Shown: positions 22,283 through 33,761 of the stretch, piece by piece
Layout: each line of letters begins with the position of its first letter
Numbering within the stretch: the first letter of the stretch is position 1
Origin: Amblyomma americanum
Lineage: Eukaryota > Arthropoda > Arachnida > Ixodida > Ixodidae
DNA length: 64,000 bases
Direction of reading: 5' to 3'
Assembly: GCF_052857255.1 (NCBI RefSeq)
Contig: NW_027526485.1
Span: 1,984,001 to 2,048,000, forward strand
Program-made: the position numbers and the translations under genes
Notes under the pieces: model-generated
What the model was told of the DNA's origin: nothing
Database searches by the model: none
What the model saw: only the letters and a program-made list of their open reading frames with translations

Positions 22283-25200
22283 AGGGGCCGCGATACGGTC
22301 GTTCTTTACATTTCAGCTTCGTAATACAGTAAATAATACTTCAATTTTCAATATTCTTCAATTTTCAAAATTTTAGCGCCTTGAACGCACTCTATATTCC
22401 AAAAATGCAATCGAAATTGAGACCGGAGAAAAGCCTCCCACCAGCAGCAACCGATATATTGAATACTTTTGTGACATCATATGGCCACACACACACCATC
22501 GTCTGCCGTCATCGCTGCAATGCGCAGCAAGGTCTCTTGTCCCTTGTACTTCTGCAGCAATCGATGTTGCGGTCATCTCTTATATATGAGCGACTGTTGC
22601 CGCAAAAGTGATAACAGTATAATGTAGTATTTCTTCGGTATAGGTAGGGTCCAGTCACACTCGGCCGATGCGGCGCCGATCGACAGGCGCCGGACTGGTT
22701 GGTACACAGATGCTGTCACTGACGCGATGGTCTGTCATGCTATACTGACGCGATTTTCGCACGACCAATCACCACATATCGTAGTAGTGTAAAGAATGAG
22801 CTTAGTGGGAACCAGAAGAGAGCGGATACTATTTGGTATGACATTCCTTGAACTCAAAATTTTAAAACCTTATTGGACCTTATTCTAGCCACGGTGACAT
22901 GCACCACGTGTGTACGCCAGTGAAGATGTGCTTTCAGTCGGCGTTCGCACACAAACCCCAGCGGCGAGGCAAGTGACATGGGCAAAACACCGCCCGACAA
23001 TGCCGCTCGTTGTTTTCCGCCTATGCTTGGGCTTGTGCAGCCGAGCGCAAGCTTCATGCCCGGTGAGGCAACGGTCTGAAAAAACCTGCGCTTGTGTTTA
23101 CCTTACGCGCATCGAAAAAAGCGAAACGGGCGGCTGCGTTTCATATCTTCACGCTTTCATGGTAATCAGCAATGAACTTTTGCCAGATTCTTAAATTTCT
23201 GTCTGCGGCTGACACCCGGCCCGTTTTGTTACAAGGCCTATAGCGAGTCCGCAGGATTCGTGTGTGCAATTTCGGTCATTGCAGAGAGCGAACTGATCAG
23301 CTTTAGTGTATGCAAATAGTCTTCGAGAGTAGCTTTGTCTACACTTGCCTTTATTTATATATTCTGTAAAAATGTTTGATCGAATAAACTTTGACTTTGA
23401 AAAAAGCCACGACTGCTTAGATCGCCGGATGTGCGTACAATAAGTGAGAAGTGCGGATGTGAATGGTGTGCAGAGCATATGCTGAGGCAGTCAACCTCAA
23501 CTGTGGACAATAAATTTGTCTGTTTTAATTAATGCGACTTGCCTCTGAATGTATTTATAGATAAATCTATTAAAATCAAATATTAGTGACATTGAAGGCA
23601 GCAGATACAATTAGCGGGAAGCGCCTGTCCGGCGCGAACCATTTCTTAAGCAGGTGATAGCATCATTGTCTCTTATTGCAATTTTATCGTAGTGTGTAAA
23701 CAAATAAAACTACAATTTATGGGCAGGAGCAGATAATATTTAAGATATGAAAAGCCCACCTTGCGTGTTATGCTGAGTAAACGAGCAGTACTGTTTGTGC
23801 ACAGCAATGTAAACAACCCCAGCGCGGGACCGCATCTGTTGTAATCGTCGCATTCCTAGGGGACTTTGCATGCACGCAGTGAATGCTAAATGATGTACCA
23901 CTTATCTTGAAGCACCCATTTAGATGGTGGATACTATTCATTGGTGCAGGCAGTGAAGCATTCGAATCGCTTTGGTTCTGCAAAAGGGTTCTCGACGGAC
24001 GTCGAAAACGGGCATGCATCTCCATGTTCCTGGTGCTGGCTCGCTTCCCCTCTCGAGCCAGCCGGCGGAGAGAATTTCAAGCTGTGGAGAGAAGGGGTTG
24101 GGGGGTGATGAAAGGACAACTTAAATCGCGAAGAAAAGTTCGAGGAACCAGAAAGAGCTTCAAGCCATGAAAAAAAGAGCCACCAAGAGCCCCGCGATCC
24201 TCCCACTGTAATAAACCGGACCCCTCTTCCGACGCGTACGCGAGCGCCCGTGCGCTGACACCGATATCTAGCACGGACAGATATCGGCGCCTCACCGAGG
24301 CTCGCTGGCGTCTCCTGCAGTGCGCATGCGCAGATCGGTTTTGGCGTACGCCAAGAGCGCCGACGCTGAGCGCGTACGCCCGGGAAGGGCCCTTGGAGTT
24401 GGTGCTTAAGAGTTTAAAGGTATGTATGTTCGACTGACACATGCGTGCAGCAGGGAAGCTGTCGCATTCGGAACTTTTTTCTGCTCCTTATGCCGCAAGC
24501 TTACTTTAGCGACACCTTGTTGTAATTTGTTTAATTATGAAGCCAACAAATAGCTGTCAAGAATTTGGTAGCAAGTGACAGAATGCCACCACCATGCCCT
24601 TCACAGCGTACAGTGGCGAAGGCATGCACTGCACGTGCCGCATTTCACTTATGGAAGCACTTGACTGCTCAAAAGAGACCACTTTCATAACATGCGAATA
24701 ACAGGCTTCCGGGCGCAAATAATAAAGCAGGGGCCTATTTTTGTTTTTTCAACAATCGGAAAACTGACGCCACAAGCAAGTCCGCTTTCTGAAAGACCAC
24801 TAAGATCGCGTATTAAGCCGTTGTGAAAGAAAACGCAGGAAATGCATTTTATTTCGTTCAGCTAAAACACTTTTCGAGCGACCGCTGTCCACGATGTGCA
24901 TTCAAGCATGCAGCCAACAGCACGCAGCAGACGACACGTAGTAGGTATGCTCTCGTGATGTCAGCAGTCAGTGGTTGTCAGATCAGCAATTATTTCGCAG
25001 TACAGTTAGAACTCGATCTAAAGAAAACCCGATTTATGAAGTTCAAATTTTATGAACAAATTTTGATTCCCCGGCAAGTACCCACAGGGTTCATTGTTCT
25101 CGTGAACCCGAAGTAACGAAACACTCAGTAAACCCGATTTAACAGTTTTCCTGAAAGAAATGAGTAGAAAAAAGGAGTGATTTCTCCTTTATTTAGCCCA

Positions 25201-25701
25201 CAATGCCTCGCAGCTTTTTAGTAGCGCATCAGGAATAACGTCTAGGTGCCCAAGTAATGGCCCTGGTTTTGTTTTGACAGCGCAGCAAGGTGCTCCCCTG
25301 CATGAAGCAACGGACTCAGTAATCGGTGTCACTTCCACCTTGGATTTGAATTCGTTTTACGTGATGTCGCTTTCATGGGCAAGCTATTCGCATGCCTTGG
25401 CAGACTTTCCATATGCGCAGGGGCGGGTTATCTGCAAAAGTGATGCGGTAGCGTTCCAGTGCCGCTGCGTTACTATTTTAGATTTCGAAGGGCAGAAAGA
25501 TGCCGTACTCTATTTTGCAAATTTCTCAATTGAAAGAAATAATTGGTTAAATCGAGTTCTAACTTATAAACAAGAAAATTCGTTTTAAAAAAATATCTTG
25601 CACACAGAATCAACTGAAGATTCTGGGCATTGTAATTTAACGTGTTGGGAACTAAATGCAATCAGCAGGGTAATCACGAAAATATGCTGTTATGGCCCCC
25701 T
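22283..25701 (+). mobile_element. TTAA-flanked non-autonomous element, left copy (about 3.4 kb)
   Basis: Starts AGGGGCCGCG after TTAA (22279-22282) and ends GGCCCCCT before TTAA (25702-25705). Its sequence is paralleled in reverse complement by 27290-29717 along most of its length. Matching blocks: GAAATTGAGACCGG; TTATTGGACCT; the AAAAAAGCGAAAC stretch near 23115; and CACAGAATCAACTGAA near the inner end. No transposase found. A pogo-like MITE at 25013-25565 accounts for part of the extra length over the right copy. Confidence 0.7.
25013..25565. mobile_element. pogo/Tigger-like MITE inside the left TTAA element
   Basis: Left end CAGTTAGAACTCGATCTAAA follows a TA. The right end, read in reverse, is AAGTTAGAACTCGATTTAA, followed by ATA. 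Such CAGT..GAACTCGAT termini with TA duplications are characteristic of pogo/Tigger elements. The equivalent place in the right copy (near 27420) lacks this sequence, giving an empty-site comparison. Confidence 0.65.
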
Positions 25702-26431
25702 TTAAGGGAATCAGCCATAATATAAGAAAACGCACTTTGTACGCAGGCAGTGTGGGTGCAATAAATGAAATTTCAACAAAACAGCCAACACATAGTCACT
25801 TAAATTATGGTCTCCGTGCCTTAAAAGTGAGTTAACTATGCTGGTATTATGATTCTCTTGTTCGTCTATTCATTTTTCCGCCAATGTTGTAGTTGCTTTG
25901 TTTGCATTTTATTTTTTGTTAATAGCACATCATACTGCAATGAGCCAAGAAAAATATGGTAAACTCAAAAGCAACAAGATAATTGCGAATATCTGGCATT
26001 TCGGTGTAAGTGTTGGCTTTTCATGACAGAGGTTTTAGTCACTCAGCTAAATTTGGTAGCGTTATTATGTTGCCAGAATCAGTGTCGACTTTACATTATG
26101 ATTTATGTGCCACCCTGCCTAATACCACTAGTCGGATATTGTAAATAGTGGTTCTAGTCTTGAATTAAAAGCTCTCTGAAGGTTCCGCTATGTGCAAGTT
26201 ATTCATTTGTCCTTGTTTAGTATGCTGCAGTTCTAATAGCAAAATGAATGGCATTTTATTTAAAGATGAGGAGAGAGTAGTGATGGGATAATATGCTGCA
26301 ATCGGAGGAGGCCACAGCAGGTAGTAACTACTAGGAAAAGACTAGTGTACTATTAAACTGCATGTATATGTAAGTGTGTACCAGCTGTTTATGTGGTTAA
26401 GCTTACCAATTTTTTTTTCTGCGTAACAAAG

Positions 26432-26599
26432 GATGTATTGAAGAACGAAGCAGTGCAGCAGGGCCATCTGCCAGTCCCATTTGTGAAAGCTGCAGGCATG
26501 CGGAAGTTTGCGACGATGTGACCCTGGACGAGGATGATCACTGTAGCGCACCAGAAATGAGGCCACGAGAATCAACTACTTTCCAGCAGCAACTTCCAG
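26432..26599 (+). CDS. Putative host-gene exon B
   Basis: A long T tract and TGCGTAACAAAG precede 26432 (AG at 26430-26431), and CTTCCAG is followed by GTGCAG at 26600. The frame GA-TGT-ATT is fully open for 55 codons. It reads CIEERSSAAGPSASPICESC, then an acidic VTLDEDDHC stretch. Taking one base from exon A gives GGA, and the one base left over completes GGC with exon C, so all three exons join in frame. The region would be the low-complexity linker of a DUF4806-type protein. Function unknown. Confidence 0.5.
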
Positions 26600-26649
26600 G
26601 TGCAGTTACCAATGAGGCAGACCTTCAGTTGGGCCAGTTAGCATATATG

Positions 26650-26749
26650 CATCTTTTGTAAAATAGCGCGAACGTCGGACAAGAAGAAGGACGCGCTCGC
26701 GCGTCCTTATTTTTGTCCGACGTTGTTCGCGCTGTTTTACAAAAGATGA
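26650..26749. repeat. Foldback hairpin 50 bp after the exon B donor
   Basis: Left arm 26650-26697 (CATCTTTTGTAAAATAGCGC, GTCGGACAAGAAGAAGGACG) pairs with the right arm ending AAAAGATG at about 26749. Mismatches are few and the loop is very short. Composition resembles the inverted arms of the Penelope-related foldbacks, with no coding segment between. Confidence 0.75.
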
Positions 26750-26974
26750 CCTATAGTTTTGGTATTTTTTAATAACAACCACTTTCTGCTCTGCTAAGCA
26801 GTGTATAGCATGCATGGTGATAACTAGACCACCTGCTTGCATATCTCTCTTTCAATCTTAGTTAATTTTTTTTGTTCAATACCAGCGAAGCTCGTAGCTT
26901 TCCAATCCTCTGGGAGGTGTACTGCGTGCCTGTATGCCTGTTGACACTAAGCCAACATTTACTGGCACAAGGAA

Positions 26975-27225
26975 GGTATAGGGGATATTTTTTGTTGGTA
27001 ATTGTTAAATAATATATTGTAATGATTGCAATAAATGATTAAAAAGTAAAATTAAACAACCTAATGAAGTCAGATGGGTTTGAACTTATGAGTTTCGAAT
27101 TTCGTGTTCGGCGCTCTACCAACTGGGCAGTTGAATCTTCTTTCGCAGGTATTTGCTGCCTGTAGCCTATTCTTGAGATGTTTACGTGCGCCACCCTTGT
27201 CCAAAGCGCTGGATGTAGTATGTCC
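26975..27225 (-). repeat. tRNA-derived SINE, second family, minus copy
   Basis: On the minus strand, GCCCAGTTGGTAGAGCG (A-box-like) and AAGTTCAAACCC (B-box-like) are preceded by GGCAGCAAATACCT and followed by an AT-rich tail. The same order appears at 30415-30665. The tRNA-like head is too diverged to be a functional tRNA. Confidence 0.6.
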
Positions 27226-27289
27226 GATATAACAGCGAATGAAATGTGATCCATTGGAAGAGTGTGGATTTGTGCGATCACCCCCCTAA

Positions 27290-29717
27290 AGGGGTCTTTA
27301 TAGCCTATTTTCACACTTACCCTGCTTATCGCCTTTAATCCCCAAGAGATTAAATTACAATTCCACCAATTTTCAGTTGATTCTGTGCCGTAAATATTTT
27401 TAAAACGAATTTTTTTCGTTTCTATTGCGAACTGCTTGCTGGTCTGGCAACCTCTGATCGCTGACGTCACGAGCGCATACACGCCACGCGTCGTCTGCTG
27501 CGGGCTGGTGATGTGCTTGCATGCACACCGTAGACAGCGGTCGCTCGTAGAGTTTTTTTTTTTTAGCCTAGCGAAATAAAATATATGTTCCGTGTTCTCT
27601 TTTGGGAAGCCTTCAACTTAGTACGTGAGTCGAGTGATCCTTGGGAAAGTGGACTTGCTCGTGGTGCCCACTTTCCGATTGTTGACGAAACAGAAATCGG
27701 TGGACCCCTGCTTTATTGTTTACGCTTAGAAGCATGCTATTCGTATGTTATGAGTGTGGTCTCTTTTGAGCAGTCAAGTGTTCCCGTATGTGAAAAGCGG
27801 CACGTGCCGTGCATGCCTTCGCCGATGTGCGCCGTGAAAGCCGCGGCGTTTTGTAGCTAGCTGCCAAGTTCTTGTCCGCTATTCATCGCTCGATAATTAA
27901 ACTCAAATTATCAAAAGGTGCACTGCAGTAACCTTGAGGCCCGAAAGAAGCAGAGAAAAGTGCCGAGTACGACGACTTCCGCCCTGAATGTACGCGTTTG
28001 TAAGTCGAACATACATTTCCTTCGACTCATAGATCCTTTTTGCAGGAACCAAGACGCTAGCAAAAGCTTACGTGATTCTAATGCTTTCACTGTCTGCAAC
28101 GATGAATAGTCGCCGCCATCTAAATGAGTGCTTTGAAATAATAGTACAGCATTTTGCTGTGCGTGCACATATTGTCCCAGGAGTGCGACGATTAGGACAA
28201 CTGCAACCCCGCGTTGAGGTTTCCTACATGGCTGTGCGCAAACAGTACTGCTCGTTTGCGTGACATAAAACGCCAGGTGCGTTATCCTTATCTTTAGTAT
28301 TACGTACTCTTGCTCACAAATTGCACTTTCGCTCATTTACACACCGTGAAAACACTGCAATAAGCACCGAGGATGCTATATTACCTGCTTGCGAAACTCT
28401 TCGCGTAGGATACCGGCGCTTTCCTCTAATTGTATATGCTTTCTCTTATGTCAACAAAATTTAATTTTAGATTGGTTTAGCTAAAAATGCGTTCGGACAT
28501 TACTTGAAATAATGAAAACAACCAGATTTGTTGTCCACAGTAGACGCCGACGGCTGCCTTCTGCACATGCTATGCAGACCGGGTCACATATATCGGCACT
28601 TTCCCCTTATTGTACTCGCGTCCTGCGATGTAGGCGGTCATCGCTTTGAGGGTACTGTAGCCAAAACTACGCTCAACAGCTATTTGCAGGCGCTAATACT
28701 TGCGAATTCGCTCTCCGCAATCGCCGAAATCGCACACACGAACCCTGCGCACTCGCTAGGCCTCGTCATGAAAGGGGCCGGCGGTCCATCGTCAACCGAA
28801 ATTAAAGAATATCGGAAAATTTCCTCACTGATTAGTAACAAAATGTGAAGATCTGATATGTAGCCACTTGTTTCGCTTTTTTCAATGCGGATAAGATACA
28901 CAAGCGCAGTTTTTCCAGCCGTCGCCTCACCGGGCGTGAAACTTTCGCTCGGCCGCACAAACCCAGGCGACGGCGGCGAGCGGCACCGTCGTGCGGCGTT
29001 TTCTGCCCGTCTCGCTTGCCTCGCCGATCAGTTCAATGCGCAGGCACCGAATGAAAGCACATCTTCGCTGGTGCATGCACATCGCGTATGTCGCCATGGC
29101 TAGCATGAGGTCCAATAAGTTTTAAAATTTTTAAGTTTATTCAATGAAATACCAACTAGTCCTCTACCACTCTCTTCTGGTTCCCACTAAGCTGACTCTT
29201 TAACATTACTACGATACGCGATCGTTGATAGCGCTGGCGTCGTCGTCGGTCTAGTGCGACAGACCAGTGCGTCAGCGGCGGCATTTGCCATTTGCGTACC
29301 GATCAACCCACCGACCATCGATCGCCGTCGCATCGGCCTATAGTGTGACCGGACCCTACCTATACCGAAGAAAAACTGCATTATTATCGCTTTTGCGGTA
29401 CCAGTCATTCATATATGGGGGACGACTGCTACTTCGATCGCCGGCGAAAGTGCAGGGTGCAATGAGACCTCGCTGCGCATATTGCGGCAACGAGAGGAGA
29501 CGGCGTTGCTCCGTGCATGTGCTAGTGACGTCGCGAGAGCTTTCAATATTGCGGTCGCTGCCAGTGGGAGGAGTCTACCGGTCTCAATTTCGATCGGATT
29601 TTTTGAAAAATACAGCACGTCCAGGGCAGCCAAATTTCGAAAATTGAATCATAAGGTCTCGCATTAGTTACTAAAGCAGAAAACTTCAATATGAACAACG
29701 ACCATGTCATGGCCCCT
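27290..29717 (-). mobile_element. TTAA-flanked non-autonomous element, right copy (about 2.4 kb), inverted
   Basis: The end near 27290 is AGGGGTC, preceded by CTAA (a TTAA with one change). The other end is GGCCCCT at 29711-29717, followed by TTAA (29718-29721). Its reverse complement aligns block by block with 22283-25701. Internal frames on both strands are short and match no transposase. Exon B lies between the two copies. Confidence 0.7.
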
Positions 29718-30049
29718 TTAAGCTACCTATACCTATGGGACCAAGGGTGCCAGAAAATTCGGGGAGCCCTAAAGCTCTGCCTTTAAGGGTAAAACAGACA
29801 GCGTTAACGGTTCCCGCCTGTGTCTCTCCTTTTCAGATACTTGTGAACATAGACGGAGTTCGCTGTTTGTTTAATCACTAATTTTGTCCTTAATTTTTGC
29901 CACTATTATCTCACACATACTCAGTCACATACAGTAGTAAGCTGCCCTATCATCTGGAATACTACCTGACAAAGATACCTATAAAGCCTCGTTTTAACCA
30001 AGCGACACTAACATGCCTGTGTTGATTAGGAGTACCATGTTTTACTATG

Positions 30050-30310
30050 GATGAAAAGATCCCAGTGGGTTTGATTTCCATCTCACTCTCCCATCTCGAA
30101 GTTTACCTTGGTAAGCCCGAGTTGGCAGCTCCTGCCATGTCATGTGGCCTCGTGAGGACAGACAAGCTGCCGCCAAATCTGCCCCAGCCATGTCACGTGT
30201 ACACGACCACCTGCCATAGCCATGGCCATAATTTTTCTTTGACAACGCTGACGACACCGGATTTTTTGAAGAATGAAGCCTTTAACACTTTCGCGTTAGT
30301 AAAGGGCCTT
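30050..30310 (+). repeat. Interspersed repeat family 3, copy 1
   Basis: Ends with the phrase GCTGACGACACCGGATTTT, then CTTTCGCGTTA. The same phrase in variant form ends the repeats near 48460-48510 and, on the other strand, near 60905-60965. The body holds CCATGTCA and CACCTGCC blocks seen in those copies. Non-coding; family name unknown to me. Confidence 0.5.
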
Positions 30311-30414
30311 GTTCCAATAAAGGGCCTCGATTTTGGCAGCCTTGCTGCCATGGGTAGGGCAAGAGGGTTATCGCACAACTTCCACTCCACCCGTTTGATC
30401 ATGTTCCATGCGAC

Positions 30415-30665
30415 ACTCGCTACTGAACATACATGTCTGTCACTACTGAAAAGGGTGGTGCTGGTGCACATCTCAACAATAGGTTACCTGCAGCAAATAC
30501 CTACGGAAGAAAATTTAACAGCTGTCGTCTTAGCGTAGTTGATAGAGCACCAAACTTGCTATTCGGCGCTCATAGGTTTGCATCCCACTTTCTTTGTAAT
30601 CAATTATCTCAATGATTACATTATTATTTTAAAATGATCAACATAAAAAAATTTCCTATGCTTTC
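30415..30665 (+). repeat. tRNA-derived SINE, second family, plus copy
   Basis: GCGTAGTTGATAGAGCACC and CATAGGTTTGCATCCC are A-box-like and B-box-like. The upstream CATCTCAACAATAGGTTACC and GCAGCAAATACCT match the minus copy at 26975-27225. An AT-rich tail follows. Confidence 0.6.
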
Positions 30666-30792
30666 ATTGATGTCAATGTCTCTAGGCTCCATTCAAAAGT
30701 GCAAGATACTGCTGTCTGAGAATGTCGCGATGTTTCACTGCCAGTTTAGATGAACCAGAAATTCATAATTTCTAATCAGAGAGGTTTGAATA

Positions 30793-31960
30793 GAGTCAAA
30801 TCTCGTTAGAACTAAGCCTAATTTTGGCCTAAAATTTTTTATACCCAACAATCGTTCTAAAGATCTCCAAAAGTCTTCAAATAAACCCAAGCAAAGGGTG
30901 CTCTCTGGGGGACAACCGAATGGTGTAATAACGCACAAGTGTTGAATTCAGAGCTTGGTATAAGCATGCGAAATATCGCTCTTTGCTCTGTGTTGGAGAG
31001 CATAAATGAACACTAGATGGGGATGCTGGCTCCGCCCAGATTTATTTAAGAAACAATGCAATCTTTGCTTGGTGCCACTGAGCAGTATTTGGGAGGACAA
31101 AATTCTCCATGAAATCAATTAAATGTAGAGATTTCTCCACATCAGGCCACAGGTACTTTCTGTAGGTAGCCCTTCAATTTCCTGGCCGTGTCGGCAGCCT
31201 CTGCGCTTTTTAGAGCTCATTCTTCACTTTCCGTTTCACTGTCATCATCCCTACTTGCATCATCTGCAAGAATCGGCCTCGTCAGCGATTTCTTGGTCGG
31301 TCAGTTCAGGTGCCACTACCAAGTTGTCATGAGCAGAGACTAAGTTCTCAAACGTAACATTCAGAAGCACCAGTCGACATGATGACAAGGTGATCATTCT
31401 TCATGTCTCCTGTGGAACGGATGTCAACAGATGTCTGCAATCTTCTGTCTTGCGTTCACAATTGTGGACTGAGTGCTAGATGCAACACTGAAGTTCTCTG
31501 TAATGTCCCCTTTTGCGCACGCTGTGAACTACCAAAAAATCGACTCAAATGAGACTACTTTGTGCTTCTGCATTGCCATTTTGCGCAACGGAGTTGATTA
31601 AGTCAAGGAGTGCAGCCCACTTGCGCGCAGGTCTCCACATGTGGCAGGGGCATGTGGCATGATGAGGCGATGGTTTGATCAAGTGCCGGTCATGCGTCTG
31701 TCAGCTTGATGCTAGTTCGTTCTGCCCCTATAAGGTGCGGCCTGTTAAAGCACGGTTCATTCATACACACTACTACTGTGGACTATTCAGATGATCGAAA
31801 TATTGCATTTATTGAAGTTTTTACGGCTCCTTGTGCATTTTGAGCCATGCCAATACAAAAAAACTGCTCCATTATAACGAATAGTGTGTAAGATTTTGCA
31901 CTCTTCATTTCATTATACTGATAATTCGCTGTATCCATCTTCATTATAATGAAATTAAAC
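30793..31960 (-). mobile_element. pogo/Tigger-type element with transposase C-terminal remnant
   Basis: Left end GAGTCAAATCTCGTTAGAAC and right end ATTATAATGAAATTAAAC (in reverse, GTTTAATTTCATTATAAT) are diverged inverted repeats of the CAGTC.AACCTCG type, each flanked by TA (30791-30792 and 31961-31962). On the minus strand at about 31340-31200, NLVVAPELTDQEIADEADSC, then DDSETESEE, resembles the acidic C-terminal tail of pogo/Tigger transposases. Stops interrupt it, and the catalytic core is missing. Confidence 0.6.
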
Positions 31961-31962
31961 TA

Positions 31963-33165
31963 TGGTGAAAGTGCGAATCGAATAGAAAATGCTGTCTGAA
32001 ATTTAGTCAGAATTTTTAATATGAATTTTCATACCTCTAATATTTCTTGCTTCAGTCTTGCTTGCTTGCCTACAATAGCAGTGGAAGGAAAGTTATATGC
32101 TGATTGTATATTGAATTTGGCAATATATCATTGAATATATTTTTAATAACGACCAGATATGGACACCCCATGCTCGCTACATGAGTGGGCCACATTCAAT
32201 TTTGTATAATGCTGTTTCATTTCCAGACAACTGTCAAGATTGTCATGTCTGCTGTGAATTACAGTGTGAGATAGCCTGTCGTTTCCTATGACATCGCCCT
32301 TAGTCGTGGCATTGCAGTTCCAGAGAAGTTTCATAAACTGTGGATATGGGTCGATTTGTCAGTCTCAGAAATTTAAAAGTTATGGTTTTTAAAAACAACT
32401 GATTGGCATATCTGCTGCTAGGACCCGGAGCATAAGGCTCTCATCCCAGTGACCACATTACCTTCTGTTCAGGCCCCACATTATTTCTGAAATTTAATGC
32501 AACAGTGTTATCGATCCTTTGTCACAGAAAACTCTGCAGTGGCGTTGGACGGGGGTGGAAAATCCTGATGAAAAGGAAAAATAAAAAAATTCAGGATCAG
32601 CTCAGCAATGTTTAGATACATCAAATTTCTCTGAGAGGTGATAGTGGGAATTGAATCCTGTGAGACAGGCACACTACCCACAGGCCATGAAGCTTTCTAT
32701 TTTTCTCTGTGGCCTGTTTTAACAGTTTACTACAGATCACAAACATATTATGTTGTGCAGCGCGCTCTCAAAATCAGGAGTGGACATGCGTTTCGCTTAT
32801 ATTAAAAATCTCGAACCTTTTCAGAATACACAGCTGCTCTACCGAGCTGAGACGCTTGTTGGGTTCAAGCTGGAAAAAGGTAGCCCTAATGAATGCGTGA
32901 TGCGAATGGGACAGAGTAATGCAGTCGTGTTATAGTTTTTTTTTCCCTAAAAACACTCGACAACTTGTACTTTGTAGTGCAGCAACTAGTGCGTTCATCT
33001 CAGGGATACTGACCATTTTCAAATGGCACCGAAGTTAAAAAAAATTATTTCTGTGCTAAGCAATCAGTGTTTGGTGTAAACCAAATTGTGATACCTTTAG
33101 CCATACCAAAGCACTCAGAGCGATATGTGCAGTCTTTCTGTAATCATGGATTTTGAACATTTCAG
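31963..33165. other. Intronic sequence before exon C
   Basis: No gene found. A tRNA-like phrase on the minus strand near 32650-32690 (GTGTGCCTGTCTCACAGG, then TTCAATTCCC) may be a small SINE head. The last bases before exon C are TTTTGAACATTTCAG. Confidence 0.35.
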
Positions 33166-33347
33166 GCTTCAACAGTCGGACAGTGCAGCTCCTGATGGAG
33201 ATCAGAGTTGACATCAAAGAGCTCAAAGGGAATCGCGCAGCTGCTCTGCAGCATTGTCTTGGAGAAGAGCTGGTCCCACTGAGTTTCATGGGAAATGTTG
33301 AGGAGCTAGAAGAAATCCTTGGAGACCCTGACAGAAGGGCAGTTCTG
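33166..33347 (+). CDS. Putative host-gene exon C (start of the DUF4806 domain)
   Basis: Acceptor TTTCAG at 33160-33165 and donor GTAATC at 33348. Open for 60 codons: SRTVQLLMEIRVDIKELKGN, then EELVPLSFMGNVEELEEILG and a following DPDRRAVL. The pattern of a helical stretch, a P-L phrase, then a VEELEEI..DP segment matches the beginning of DUF4806. The first codon is completed by exon B; the exon ends in phase 0. The remaining domain (GG, then a basic C-terminal part) would need exons I do not find in the window. Confidence 0.6.
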
Positions 33348-33761
33348 GTAATCCAGACTTTTCAGTTGTTGTTGTTGTAAAGGAATGTTTTTCGCATTGC
33401 AAATTTTATAATCTGATTCGTAAACCTAGAAATTCTGCAATCAGCATTGTATCTGTGGGCACTGTGTTCACTGGTTATTCAAAATTATGTGGTTTCTTGG
33501 TGCTTGAGTTCGCGCGGTGAAAAGATGAGCTCAGAATCACCTTGAGTACAGCTTTAAGCCAAAGCTAAAGTGGCTATGGCTTATACCTGTGCTACACGGG
33601 CGTTTCGAATGCCTTCCAAACGAATGGCATTCAACTCGACTGCCAAACCTGCGCTGCTACACGACGTTTTTGAACGGCATTCGGCTCACATGACATTCCA
33701 GTCGACGGAGCTCAGCAGAGACATTCGAGATTTTGGAATGCCTTCGAGGCGCAAGCGCGAC

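Noticed and set aside
22283..29717. Single giant foldback or Polinton-like element with kilobase TIRs
   Set aside because: Each arm has its own AGGGGCC/GGCCCCT ends and TTAA-type sites, so two inverted insertions of one family explain it better. No Polinton genes are present.
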